Assembly: GCF_000720455.1 (NCBI RefSeq)
Contig: NZ_JOAK01000028.1
Span: 1 to 64,000 of the forward strand
Source: Streptomyces virginiae
GTDB taxonomy: Bacteria; Actinomycetota; Actinomycetes; Streptomycetales; Streptomycetaceae
Direction of reading: 5' to 3'
DNA length: 64,000 bases
The notes under the pieces are model-generated. The model saw nothing but the letters and a program-made list of their open reading frames with translations. It did not search any database and had not been told where the DNA came from. Of the stretch, positions 8,568 through 17,861 are shown in pieces. The first letter of the stretch is position 1. The number at the start of each line of letters is the position of its first letter. The translations under genes were made by a program, and so were the position numbers.

Positions 8568-8879
8568 ATGACCGACGAAGCAGCCGAGACCCGGGCCGAG
8601 GCCCAGAGCGCGGGCGGAGCCGGGCCGGCCGGAGCCGAGACGGCGGCGCAGGCCCCCGCCGAGCCGGTGGAGCCCGCCGGGCCCGTCCCGCTGGGCGTCG
8701 TACGCACCCCCACCGGCCACGCCGGGGTGGACGCGCACCTGGCGCGGCTGGCGGACGCGGACCACCTCGGGGCGGACGGACACGTCGAGGTGTACGAGGA
8801 TGTCCACCGGGGGCTGCGTGAGGCGCTGACGGCGCTGGACGCACCGCCCCTCCCCGGACCGTACGAAAACAGGAGCTGA
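8568..8879 (+). CDS. Small conserved-type protein of unknown function upstream of tlyA
   Basis: A 103-aa protein. The first ~40 residues are Ala/Glu-rich and disordered. Residues ~44-103 (VRTPTGHAGVDAHLARLADAD, then YEDVHRGLREALTALD) look folded and helical. I do not recognise a family. It ends eight bases before tlyA and is probably co-transcribed with tlyA-nadK. The -10-like hexamer TAGCGT (8556-8561) lies exactly six bases before the ATG and there is no Shine-Dalgarno, so the operon's mRNA is probably leaderless. Confidence 0.75.
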   Translation: MTDEAAETRAEAQSAGGAGPAGAETAAQAPAEPVEPAGPVPLGVVRTPTGHAGVDAHLARLADADHLGADGHVEVYEDVHRGLREALTALDAPPLPGPYENRS

Positions 8880-8886
8880 ACCGAAC

Positions 8887-9698
<812 letters not shown>

Positions 9699-9702
<4 letters not shown>

Positions 9703-10607
9703 CAGATTCTTCGGGGGAACGGACCGTATTCCTGCTCGCGCACACCGGACGGCCGGCGGCCATCCGCAGCGCCGAGCTGGTCGTCAAGGGGCTGCTGCGC
9801 TGCGGGCTGGGCGTACGGGTCTTCGCCCACGAGGCGGTGGACCTGCCGCTGCCGCCGGAGGTGGAGCTCGTCACCGAGTCCACGCCGGGGGTGCTCGACG
9901 GGTGCGAGCTGCTGGTGGTGCTGGGCGGTGACGGGACCCTGCTGCGGGGCGCCGAGTTCGCGCGCGCCTCGGGCGTGCCGATGCTCGGCGTCAACCTGGG
10001 CCGGGTCGGCTTCCTCGCCGAGGCCGAGCGTGACGACCTGGACAAGGTCGTGGACCGGGTCGTGACCCGCTCGTACGAGGTCGAGGAGCGGATGACCCTC
10101 GACGTGATCGTGCGCACGAACGGTGACGTCGTCCACCGGGACTGGGCGCTGAACGAGGCCGCGGTCCAGAAGGTGTCCCCGGAGCGGATGCTGGAGGTGG
10201 TCCTGGAGATCGACGGGCGCCCCGTGACCGGCTTCGGCTGTGACGGCATCGTCTGCGCGACCCCGACCGGTTCGACGGCCTACGCCTTCTCCGCGGGCGG
10301 TCCGGTGGTCTGGCCGGAGGTGGAGGCGCTGCTGATGGTGCCGATCAGCGCGCACGCGCTGTTCGCGAAGCCGCTGGTGACCTCGCCGAACTCGGTCCTG
10401 GCGGTGGAGGTGCAGAACGGCACCCCGCACGGAGTCCTGTGGTGCGACGGCCGGCGCATGCTGGACCTGCCGGCCGGGGCCCGGGTGGAGGTCCGGCGGG
10501 GCGCGGTGCCCGTGCGGCTCGCCCGGCTGCACCACGCTTCCTTCACGGACCGGCTCGTCGCGAAGTTCGCGCTGCCGGTGTCGGGATGGCGCGGCGCGCC
10601 CCATTGA
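9699..10607 (+). CDS. nadK: NAD kinase
   Basis: A 302-aa ATP-NAD kinase that makes NADP from NAD. It carries the GGDGT phosphate-binding motif (VVLGGDGTLLRGAEF), the conserved NLGRVGFLAE, and the Gly-rich GSTAYAFSAGGPVV box. The GTG start overlaps the tlyA stop by four bases, so the two are translationally coupled, a common arrangement in actinobacteria. A 189-base gap then separates it from recN. Confidence 0.95.
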
Positions 10608-10796
10608 GGGACGTACCTCACCGGATGAACCGGCCGGCGGCGGGCGTCCACGGGACCTCGCCGCCCGCAAGCCCGGCCGCGATCAACGGTGTTGCCGTTC
10701 CGGGCCCGCCGCGAGAGCATTAATAGCACATGCGTTCGGAAAACTCGGGACGGGTGACGTCACATGGCACCGGGGAAACCTCGGTATCGTCGTCCC

Positions 10797-12533
10797 GTGC
10801 TTGAGGAGATGCGGATACGGTCGCTCGGGGTCATCGACGACGCGGTGGTCGAGCTGTCGCCCGGTTTCACCGCGGTGACCGGCGAGACCGGCGCGGGCAA
10901 GACGATGGTCGTCACCAGCCTCGGGCTGCTGCTCGGCGGTCGCGCCGACCCGGCCCTGGTGCGGATCGGGGCCAAGGCGGCAGTGGTCGAGGGCCGCATC
11001 GTCATGCGCCCGGACGCCCCCGCCGCGGTACGGGCCGAGGAGGCCGGCGCCGAGCTCGACGACGGCGCCCTGCTGATCAGCCGGACCGTGTCCGCCGAGG
11101 GGCGCTCGCGCGCCCACGTCGGCGGCCGCTCCGTGCCCGTCGGCCTGCTCGGCGAACTCGCCGACGACCTGGTCGCCGTACACGGACAGACCGACCAGCA
11201 GGGCCTGCTCCGGCCGGCCCGGCAGCGGCAGGCGCTCGACCGGTACGCCGGGGACACCGTCGCCGTCCCGCTGGAGAAGTACGCCTCCGCCTACCGCAGG
11301 CTCCGCGCGGTCGCCGTGGAGCTCGACGAGATCACCACCCGGGCCCGGGAGCGGGCCCAGGAGGCGGACCTGCTCCGCTTCGGGCTGGACGAGATCGCGG
11401 CCGTGGAGCCGGTGGCCGGCGAGGACGCCGAGCTGGCGGCCGAGGCCGAGCGGCTCGGGCACGCCGAAGCACTGGCCTCGGCGGCCCAGGCGGCGCACGC
11501 CGCGCTCGCGGGCAACCCCGAGGACCCCGAGGCCATCGACGCGAACATGCTCGTCGCCGGAGCCCACCGGGCACTGGAATCCGTACGGTCGCACGACCCG
11601 GCTCTCGGCGCGCTCGCCGAGCGGATCGGGGAGCTCGGCATCCTGCTGTCCGACGTCGCCGGGGAACTGGCGGGCTACGCCGACGACCTCGACGCCGATC
11701 CGCTGCGGCTGGCCGCGGTGGAGGAGCGCCGGGCCGCTCTCACGCAGCTGACCCGCAAGTACGGCTCCGAGGGCACCGTGGACGCCGTGCTGGAGTGGGC
11801 CGAACAGGGCGCGGCCCGGCTGCTGGAGCTGGACGGCGACGACGAGCGGATCACCGAGCTGACCGCGGAACGGGACGGGCTGCGCTCCGAACTGTCGCTG
11901 CTGGCGCAGGCGCTGACCGACGCCCGGGTGGAGGCGGCGACGCGCTTCGCCTCCGCGGTGACGCAGGAGCTGGCGTCGCTGGCGATGCCGCACGCCCGGG
12001 TGACGATCGACATCCGGCAGACGGAGGACCCCGAAGGAGTGGACGTGGACGGCCGCCCGGTCGCCTACGGCCCCTCCGGCACCGACGAGGTCGAACTGCT
12101 GCTGGCCCCGCACCCGGGGGCCCAGCCGCGGCCGATCGCCAAGGGCGCCTCCGGCGGTGAGCTCTCCCGGGTGATGCTCGCGGTGGAGGTCGTCTTCGCG
12201 GGCACCGACCCGGTGCCCACCTACCTCTTCGACGAGGTCGACGCGGGCGTCGGCGGCAAGGCGGCGGTCGAGATCGGTCGGCGCCTGGCGAAGCTCGCCA
12301 GGTCGGCGCAGGTCGTCGTCGTCACCCACCTGCCGCAGGTTGCGGCCTTCGCCGACCGGCAGCTGCTGGTGGAGAAGACCAACGACGGCTCGGTCACCCG
12401 CAGCGGCGTCACCGTCCTGGAGGGCGAGGACCGCATCCGCGAACTCTCGCGCATGCTCGCGGGGCACGAGGACTCCGCCTCCGCGCGGGCGCACGCCGAG
12501 GAACTGCTGGCGGCGGCGCGCGCCGACGCGTGA
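10797..12533 (+). CDS. recN: DNA repair ATPase RecN
   Basis: A 578-aa SMC-like ATPase acting in double-strand-break repair. Walker A is GETGAGKT (residues ~24-31), the ABC signature is ASGGELSRVMLAVE, and Walker B is YLFDEVDAGVGG followed by the switch His in VVVTHLPQVA; a coiled-coil arm lies between. The N-terminus MLEEMRIRSLGVIDDAVVE is the usual one, so GTG at 10797 is preferred to the in-frame ATG at 10764. TATCGT (10785-10790) sits six bases before that GTG with no ribosome-binding site, pointing to a leaderless transcript. I saw no clear LexA box. Confidence 0.93.
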   Translation: MLEEMRIRSLGVIDDAVVELSPGFTAVTGETGAGKTMVVTSLGLLLGGRADPALVRIGAKAAVVEGRIVMRPDAPAAVRAEEAGAELDDGALLISRTVSAEGRSRAHVGGRSVPVGLLGELADDLVAVHGQTDQQGLLRPARQRQALDRYAGDTVAVPLEKYASAYRRLRAVAVELDEITTRARERAQEADLLRFGLDEIAAVEPVAGEDAELAAEAERLGHAEALASAAQAAHAALAGNPEDPEAIDANMLVAGAHRALESVRSHDPALGALAERIGELGILLSDVAGELAGYADDLDADPLRLAAVEERRAALTQLTRKYGSEGTVDAVLEWAEQGAARLLELDGDDERITELTAERDGLRSELSLLAQALTDARVEAATRFASAVTQELASLAMPHARVTIDIRQTEDPEGVDVDGRPVAYGPSGTDEVELLLAPHPGAQPRPIAKGASGGELSRVMLAVEVVFAGTDPVPTYLFDEVDAGVGGKAAVEIGRRLAKLARSAQVVVVTHLPQVAAFADRQLLVEKTNDGSVTRSGVTVLEGEDRIRELSRMLAGHEDSASARAHAEELLAAARADA

Positions 12534-12548
12534 GCCCGTACATCGGCC

Positions 12549-12583
12549 GGAGGGCCCGGAACGCATGACGTTCCGGGCCCTCC
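12549..12583 (+). terminator. Hairpin terminator after recN
   Basis: A perfect 15-bp stem (12549-12563 with 12569-12583) has loop CATGA and is followed by GCTTGTC. It lies 16 bases after the recN stop. Confidence 0.8.
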
Positions 12584-12787
12584 GCTTGTCCGCGAACGAC
12601 CGGTTCGGACCCGAAACAGACCGATCGGCACGTCACTCTCCGGATTCCACTTAAGCCGTGTGGGTGAGGCCGGGGGGTGTCCGGCCGTATCTCGCACAGG
12701 ATCCGCACCCATATGGTCCCGGAACGCGCGTACGGACTGGCATTCTTGGCGACGTCTCTGACTCCCCTCACCCTGGAGCTTCGGCCC

Positions 12788-13900
12788 GTGAGCAGCTCCC
12801 CGGTCTCCACCCCCGTCGCGGCACAGCCCTACGGGCGCCAGCCGCTGCGCACCGTCCAAGTGCTCGGCGGCGGGGCGGGCGCGGGCAGTTGCGCGCACGT
12901 CCGATCGCTCGCCACCGGGCTCGCCGCGCGCGGGGTGCGGGTCACCGTGTGCGCGCCCGTGCAGGCGGAGGGGGAGTACGACTTCACCGGCGCCGGGGCG
13001 GAGTTCGCGCCCGACGCGGTGAGCGTGCTGCGGGCGGCGTGCGCCGGGGCGGACGTCGTGCACGCGCACGGGGTGCGGGCCGGGCTGCGGGCCGCGCTGG
13101 CCATACGCGGGCGCCGGGTGCCGCTGGTGGTGAGCTGGCACGGCGACGGCCCGACGGCGCCGGGCGCGCTCGGGCGGCTGAGCCGGATACTGGAACGGCG
13201 CGTGGCGCGGGCCGCCGCGGTGGTGCTCGGCGCCTCCTCGGACCTCGTGGACCTCGCGCGGCAGCGGGGCGCCAGGGACGCGCGGCTGGCGCCCGTGGCG
13301 GTCCCCGCCGCCCCGGAAGGGGCGTCGGACCCCGGCAAGCTGCGGGCGGAACTCGGACTGGTGGAACGGCCGTTGCTCATCGCGGTCGGCAGCCTGGTGG
13401 CGCACCGCGGGTACTCGGTCCTGCTCGACGCGGCGCGGGAGTGGCGGGCCCTGGAACCCGTACCGCTGCTGGTGATCGCGGGCGAGGGGCCGCTACGGGC
13501 CGAACTGGCCCGGCGGATCGAGGCGGAGGGGCTCCCGGTCCGGCTGCTCGGACGCCGCCGGGACGCGGCGCAACTGCTGGCGGCGGCGGACCTGGCGGTG
13601 CTGCCGAGCCGTTGGGAGACGCGGGCACTGCTGGCGCAGGAGGCGCTGCGTGCGGGCGTGCCGCTGGTCGCCACGGCGGTGGGCGGGGTGCCGGAGCTGG
13701 TGGGGGAGGGCGCGGTGCTCGTCCCGCCGGGGGAGGCGCGCGCCCTCGCCTCGGCCGTGGCCGGCCTCCTGGCCGACCCGGCCCGCCGGGCGGACCTGGC
13801 CGCCGCCGGGCGCGTCCAGGCCGCGACGTGGCCGTCGGAGGACGACACGGTGGCCCAGGTCCTGTCCGTCTACGACGAACTGACGGAACGCCGCCGCTAG
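12788..13900 (+). CDS. GT4-type glycosyltransferase
   Basis: A 370-aa protein with two Rossmann-like halves of the GT-B fold. The N-terminal half contains the sugar-acceptor loop GGGAGAGSCAHVRSLATGL and VVHAHGVRAG. The C-terminal half has the donor-site elements VAVGSLVAHRGYSVLLDA, VIAGEGPLRAEL and the EX7E-like region ALLAQEALRAGVPLVAT. These fit family 4; donor and acceptor are unknown. GTG at 12788 has GGAG at 12775-12778; an in-frame GTG at 12677 would add 37 residues of unlikely sequence. It is monocistronic and runs into a repeat-rich intergenic region. Confidence 0.88.
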   Translation: MSSSPVSTPVAAQPYGRQPLRTVQVLGGGAGAGSCAHVRSLATGLAARGVRVTVCAPVQAEGEYDFTGAGAEFAPDAVSVLRAACAGADVVHAHGVRAGLRAALAIRGRRVPLVVSWHGDGPTAPGALGRLSRILERRVARAAAVVLGASSDLVDLARQRGARDARLAPVAVPAAPEGASDPGKLRAELGLVERPLLIAVGSLVAHRGYSVLLDAAREWRALEPVPLLVIAGEGPLRAELARRIEAEGLPVRLLGRRRDAAQLLAAADLAVLPSRWETRALLAQEALRAGVPLVATAVGGVPELVGEGAVLVPPGEARALASAVAGLLADPARRADLAAAGRVQAATWPSEDDTVAQVLSVYDELTERRR

Positions 13901-13921
13901 CCCTTCGCCTGCGGCGCCGCC

Positions 13922-14160
13922 CGGCCCTTCAGCCCCGCCGGCGTTCGAGGGGCGGATCCGGGCGCAGCGCCGCCGTTCAGCCTCGCCGGCGTTGCTGGCG
14001 CGGGTCCGGGCGTAGCACCGCCCTTCAGCCTCGCCGGCGTTTGAGGCGCGGATCCGGGCGCAGCGCCGCCGTTCAGCCTCGTTGGCGTTGCTGGCGCGGG
14101 TCAGGGCGTAGCACCGCCCTTCAGCCTCGCCGGCGTTTGAGGCGCGGGTCCGGGCAGAGC
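13922..14160 (-). repeat. Five 48-bp tandem repeats (minus-oriented arm)
   Basis: The core TTCAGCCTCGCCGGCG recurs at 13928, 13976, 14024, 14072 and 14120, a strict 48-base period. Each unit continues with a TTGAGGCGCGG- or TGCTGGCGCGG-like segment and CCGGGCG(C/T)AGC. The core is the exact reverse complement of the core of the array at 14262-14590. The array follows the glycosyltransferase stop. Confidence 0.9.
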
Positions 14161-14261
14161 CCGGGGAACGGTGGAAGGGCGGGTAGGGGACAGCCCCGCA
14201 GGGCCACCCCCGCCACCTCCGGCCGCGCCGCCGCTGCGGGGCTCCGCCCCGAACCCCGCGC

Positions 14262-14590
14262 CTCAAACGCCGGCGAGGCTGAAGTGGCGGGCCTCCGCCC
14301 GGGTCACGCGGCTCAAGCGCCGGCGAGGCTGAAGTGGCGGGCCTCCGCCCGGGTCACGCGGCTCAAGCGCCGGCGAGGCTGAAGTGGCGGGGCTCCCCCC
14401 GGGTCACGCGCCTCAAACGCCGGCGAGGCTGAAGTGGCGGGGCTCCGCCCGGGTCACGCGCCTCAAGCGCCGGCGAGGCTGGAGTGGCGGGCCTCCGCCC
14501 GGGTCACGCGGCTCAAGCGCCGGCGAGGCTGGAGTGGCGGGGCTCCGCCCGGGTCCCGTGTCTCATGCGCCGGTGGGGCTGAAAGGGCTG
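14262..14590 (+). repeat. Seven 50-bp tandem repeats (plus-oriented arm)
   Basis: Units begin with CTCAAACGCCGGCGAGGCT or CTCAAGCGCCGGCGAGGCT at 14262, 14312, 14362, 14412, 14462 and 14512, with a degenerate last copy at 14562. The period is exactly 50 bases. Each unit contains GTGGCGGG(C/G)CTCCGCCCGGGTCACGCG. Open frames crossing this array only reflect its composition. The array lies downstream of the minus-strand PucR gene. Confidence 0.92.
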
Positions 14591-14695
14591 GGCCGCCCCC
14601 GAGCGAGGGGGGGGGGCTGCGGGTCGACGGACGGAGTCCGGCGCAGCGGGCCGAAGCCGCGAGGCGCCCCGGCGCCGAGGGGTGCGGGGGACGGG

Positions 14696-16315
14696 TCAGG
14701 AAGGGGTGGCGTGGCGGCGGGCGCGGAGGGCGAGGCTGAGGGAGAGGACCGTCTCCGGGTCGTCCAGGTCGGTGCCCAGCAGCTCCGAGATGCGCGCCAG
14801 CCGGTTGTAGAGGGTCTGCCGGTTCAGGTGGAGCTCACGGGCCGTCTCCGCCTTGCGGCCCGCATGGGCCAGGTACGTCTCCAGGGTCGGCAGCAGCGGC
14901 GGCCGCGACGTCGCGTCGTGCGCCCGCAGCGGACCGATCGCCCGGTCTACGAAGGCCGCCAGGTCGGGGTGTTCGCGCAGCCGCCACAGCAGCAGGTCGA
15001 TGTCGAGGCGGCGGGCGTCGTACCAGGGGCGGGCCGGCAGGCCGTGGGCCGCCGTCGCCGTCTCCGCCGCGTGCCGCAGACCCGCCGAGGCCGCCGCCCA
15101 GCCGCCCGCGACGCCGACGACGACGGCCGGCGGGGCGGTGGCCCGGTCCAGGCCGGCGCGTTCGACACCGGCCCGCAGCGCCGCCGCGACCCGGTCGGCG
15201 ACCGCCGTGCGCTCCGGCTCCGCCCGCAGCGACACCAGCAGCGGTACCCGGCCCTCGACCGGGCGGACGCCCAGCAGGACCGGCACCCCGGTGGACGACA
15301 GCTCCTCCAGGACCGCCCGGGCCAGGACGGCCCAGTTGCCGGACGGGCCGAGGTCCGACAGCCGCATGACCACCGGCAGCAGCGGTCCGGCGCCCGGCTT
15401 GAAGCCCAGCACACGGGCCTGCGCCGGCGCGTCCTCCGCCGAGATCCGGCCCTCCGCGAGGTCCGTGAGGAAGTCGCCGCGGCCGCGCGCCGCCAGCTCC
15501 TCCTCCTGCCGCGCCTGCATGAGGACCACGGCCAGCACGCCGGCCGTACGCTCCGCCGCCATCCGGTGTACCGGGAGCAGCGGGCCCGAGACCCCGACCA
15601 GGACCACCCGGGCCCGTACCGAGCCCGTGCCGGGGCCGCCGCCCGGTACGTCGATCACCACGGTGTTCGCGGACGGTTCGGCCTCGCGCTGGCCGCGCAG
15701 CCCCTCCCACACCTGGAGCGGGTCCGCGCCCGGGTCCCCGGCCGAGCTGGCGGCCGCGTACAGCAACTGCCCGTCCGGGGTCTCCAGGAAGACCGGATTG
15801 CCGGTGAAGTCGGCCAGGATGCGCAGCACCTGGGGGATGCCCCCGCCGCCCAACAGGGCCTCCGTACAGCGCCGGTGGACCTCCTCGGCCCGCTGGAGCA
15901 GGGCGTAGTGGCCGTTGACGATCTCGGTGTGGACCTCTTCGGTGACCGCGACGAAGGGGACCTCCCGGTGGAGCTGGACCAGGGGCAGACCCGCCGCGCG
16001 CGCCGTCTCCACGAGCGTCGCGGGCAGCCGCGTGAAGCGCGGTCCCAGCTCGACGACCAGCGCGGCGATGCCCCGGTCCGCGAGGCGGCGTACGAAGGCC
16101 CGCTGTTCGGCGGGACGGGTGCCGAGGCCGAGCCCCGTGGTCAGCAGCAGCTCGCCGCCCTTGAGCAGGGAGGCGATGTTCGGCACCTCGCCCGCGTGCA
16201 CCCAGCGGACGGTGCGGCCCAGGCGGTCGGCGCACGCCACCACCTCCGGCAGGCCGCTGCGCAGCCCCGGCAGCTCCAGTGCCCGCTGAACCGTGATCCC
16301 GCCCTGACTGTCCAT
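14696..16315 (-). CDS. PucR family transcriptional regulator
   Basis: A 539-aa regulator. Residues ~5-125 match the PucR N-terminal purine-catabolism-type sensor (GLRSGLPEVVACADRLGR, then RWVHAGEVPNIASLLKGGELLLTTG). The middle is a GGDEF-like/CdaR region, and the C-terminal ~60 residues form a Fis-type helix-turn-helix (TARELHLNRQTLYNRLARI). Such proteins act on purine or polyamine catabolism genes; the inducer here is unknown. It starts 22 bases after the FAD oxidoreductase stop on the same strand, so it may regulate that gene. A TAGCGT hexamer lies eight bases before the ATG and there is no Shine-Dalgarno. Confidence 0.88.
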   Translation of the reverse strand: MDSQGGITVQRALELPGLRSGLPEVVACADRLGRTVRWVHAGEVPNIASLLKGGELLLTTGLGLGTRPAEQRAFVRRLADRGIAALVVELGPRFTRLPATLVETARAAGLPLVQLHREVPFVAVTEEVHTEIVNGHYALLQRAEEVHRRCTEALLGGGGIPQVLRILADFTGNPVFLETPDGQLLYAAASSAGDPGADPLQVWEGLRGQREAEPSANTVVIDVPGGGPGTGSVRARVVLVGVSGPLLPVHRMAAERTAGVLAVVLMQARQEEELAARGRGDFLTDLAEGRISAEDAPAQARVLGFKPGAGPLLPVVMRLSDLGPSGNWAVLARAVLEELSSTGVPVLLGVRPVEGRVPLLVSLRAEPERTAVADRVAAALRAGVERAGLDRATAPPAVVVGVAGGWAAASAGLRHAAETATAAHGLPARPWYDARRLDIDLLLWRLREHPDLAAFVDRAIGPLRAHDATSRPPLLPTLETYLAHAGRKAETARELHLNRQTLYNRLARISELLGTDLDDPETVLSLSLALRARRHATPS

Positions 16316-16337
16316 GTCGCGGGACGCTATCAGGGGG

Positions 16338-17720
16338 TCAGGCCGGCCGGATGTTGTGGTTGAAGCGGAAGACGTTGTCCGGGTCGTACTGCCGCTTCAG
16401 GGCGCCCAGCCGCTCCATGTTCTCGCTGCCCAGGCCGGACACCACCCGGTCCGTGCCCTCGTTCCCGGTGAAGTTCAGGTACACCGCTCCGGTGCTCCAG
16501 GGCTCGGAGTCGGACCGGACGTCCTTGACCCACTGCCGGCACCTGTCGTCGTCGGCCGGGTCCTCCCACACCCCGAACGGGTGCACCGCCCAGGGCGCGC
16601 CGCGGTACGGCACCGGATAGTCGTCGGGGCCGGAGGCGATGGCGCCGCCCTGCGGGAAGACCAGGTGCTGGGTGCCGGTCGGGACCGGCATCGACCCGGC
16701 GCGGGCGCAGAAGACGTCGACGAACTCGTCGGGCAGGCCGGTGAGGTACTCCGCCGACCAGTAGTTCCGCATCCCCGGCGGGTCGTCGATCATGCACTGG
16801 AGGTCGGCGTACGGGATGGCGGTGACGATCTCGGACTCGTGGGGGATCGCCAGCAGCGGCTGCGCCAGCTTGCGCATCTCGTCCTCCGGGCCCGCGTACG
16901 TCAGCAGCACCCCGGCCAGCAGCAGGCCGACCAGGTGCGGCGGCACGAAGTCCTCGGGCGGCCCGGTGATGTACAGGGCGGCGCCGGAGGCCTCCGGCGG
17001 CGCGGCCTCGATCAGGTCCCGGTAGGCGCGGACCACTTCGGGCCCGCGTTCGGGCAGGTACAGCACGAACGCGATCGACATGTGCGGCAGTTCGTGCAGA
17101 CGCAGCGTCAGCGAGGTGGCGACGCCGAAGTTCCCGCCGCCGCCGTGCAGCCCCCAGAACAGCTCGGGGTGGTCCTCCGCGGTCGCGTGGACCAGCTCGC
17201 CCTCGGCGGTGACCAGGTCCACGCCCAGCAGGTTGTCGACGGCCAGGCCGAACTTGCGGTCCAGCCAGCCGGTGCCGCCGCCCAGGACGAAGCCGCCGAC
17301 CCCGGTGGTGGAGGCCCGGCCGCCGGTGGTCGCGAGACCGTACGGCTGGCAGGCGCGGTCCAGGTGGCTCATCGTGGCGCCGCCCCCGACGTGTGCGGCG
17401 CCGGCCGCCGGGTGGACCGTCACCTCGTGCATCCGCCGCAGGTCCACCACGAGGCCGCCGTCGTTGAGGGCCATCCCGGCGACGCTGTGCCCGCCGCCGC
17501 GCACGGCGATGTGCAGGTCCAGGTCCCTCGCGAAGCGCACGGCGGTGACCACGTCCTCCGCGCTCTCGCACTGGGCGATCACGGCGGGCCTGCGGTCGAT
17601 CATCGCGTTGAAGACGGTCCGGGCGTCGTCGTAGCCCGGATCCTCCGGGGCGAACACCTCACCGGACAGATCCTCGCGGAGCGCGGTCAGGGCCGCGCCC
17701 GCCTTCGAGAGGGGAGCCAT
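16338..17720 (-). CDS. FAD-linked oxidoreductase (berberine-bridge-enzyme type)
   Basis: A 460-aa flavoprotein with a PCMH-type FAD-binding domain and a C-terminal BBE segment (YDPDNVFRFNHNIRPA). The His of VRGGGHSVAG is the residue that forms an 8-alpha-histidyl FAD bond in this family. The second, cysteinyl attachment site of bicovalent members appears absent: the loop reads GGRASTTGVGGFVLGGGTGW with no Cys. Substrate unknown (sugars, alkaloids or polyketides in relatives). Start ATG 17720 has a GGAAGGGGG site; an ATG at 17750 would add ten residues. It is probably cotranscribed with the PucR gene. Confidence 0.88.
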   Translation of the reverse strand: MAPLSKAGAALTALREDLSGEVFAPEDPGYDDARTVFNAMIDRRPAVIAQCESAEDVVTAVRFARDLDLHIAVRGGGHSVAGMALNDGGLVVDLRRMHEVTVHPAAGAAHVGGGATMSHLDRACQPYGLATTGGRASTTGVGGFVLGGGTGWLDRKFGLAVDNLLGVDLVTAEGELVHATAEDHPELFWGLHGGGGNFGVATSLTLRLHELPHMSIAFVLYLPERGPEVVRAYRDLIEAAPPEASGAALYITGPPEDFVPPHLVGLLLAGVLLTYAGPEDEMRKLAQPLLAIPHESEIVTAIPYADLQCMIDDPPGMRNYWSAEYLTGLPDEFVDVFCARAGSMPVPTGTQHLVFPQGGAIASGPDDYPVPYRGAPWAVHPFGVWEDPADDDRCRQWVKDVRSDSEPWSTGAVYLNFTGNEGTDRVVSGLGSENMERLGALKRQYDPDNVFRFNHNIRPA

Positions 17721-17782
17721 GGCTGCCCCCTTCCAACGGACGGAGGGCATAAGACCCTTCCAGCCTAGGCCCGGAGGATCAC

Positions 17783-17808
17783 CGGGGCGCGGTGAGCACC
17801 GCGCCCCG
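17783..17808 (-). terminator. Hairpin after the GH15 gene
   Basis: CGGGGCGCGGT (17783-17793) pairs with ACCGCGCCCCG (17798-17808) around loop GAGC. It lies between the GH15 stop and the start of the FAD oxidoreductase gene on the minus strand, so it could end or attenuate transcription there. Confidence 0.6.
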
Positions 17809-17861
17809 CCACCCGGCCGTCACCCCGCCCCCGCCGTCCCCCCGCCACCCCGGCGGCGGCC

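Larger units (their letters stand above)
13901..14695. other. Gene-free convergent region built of opposed repeats
   Basis: These 795 bases lie between the stops of the glycosyltransferase (+) and PucR (-) genes. They hold the two opposed arrays, plus a central element (about 14155-14215) that resembles one at 22560-22620. I see no start codon with ribosome-binding site followed by a credible protein. A role in transcription termination or folding of the transcripts is inference. Confidence 0.8.

Noticed and set aside
10764..10796. Earlier ATG for RecN
   Set aside because: The added 11 residues are not part of the conserved RecN N-terminus; GTG 10797 has a leaderless -10 and gives the usual MLEEMRIRSLG.
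14262..14590. Regularly spaced repeats that could look like a CRISPR array
   Set aside because: The whole 50-bp unit is repeated with no unique spacers, and no cas genes are near.
14384..16363. Plus-strand open frame of 659 codons across the repeats and PucR gene
   Set aside because: The PucR regulator on the minus strand has sensor and HTH domains; the plus frame starts in repeats and lacks any domain.
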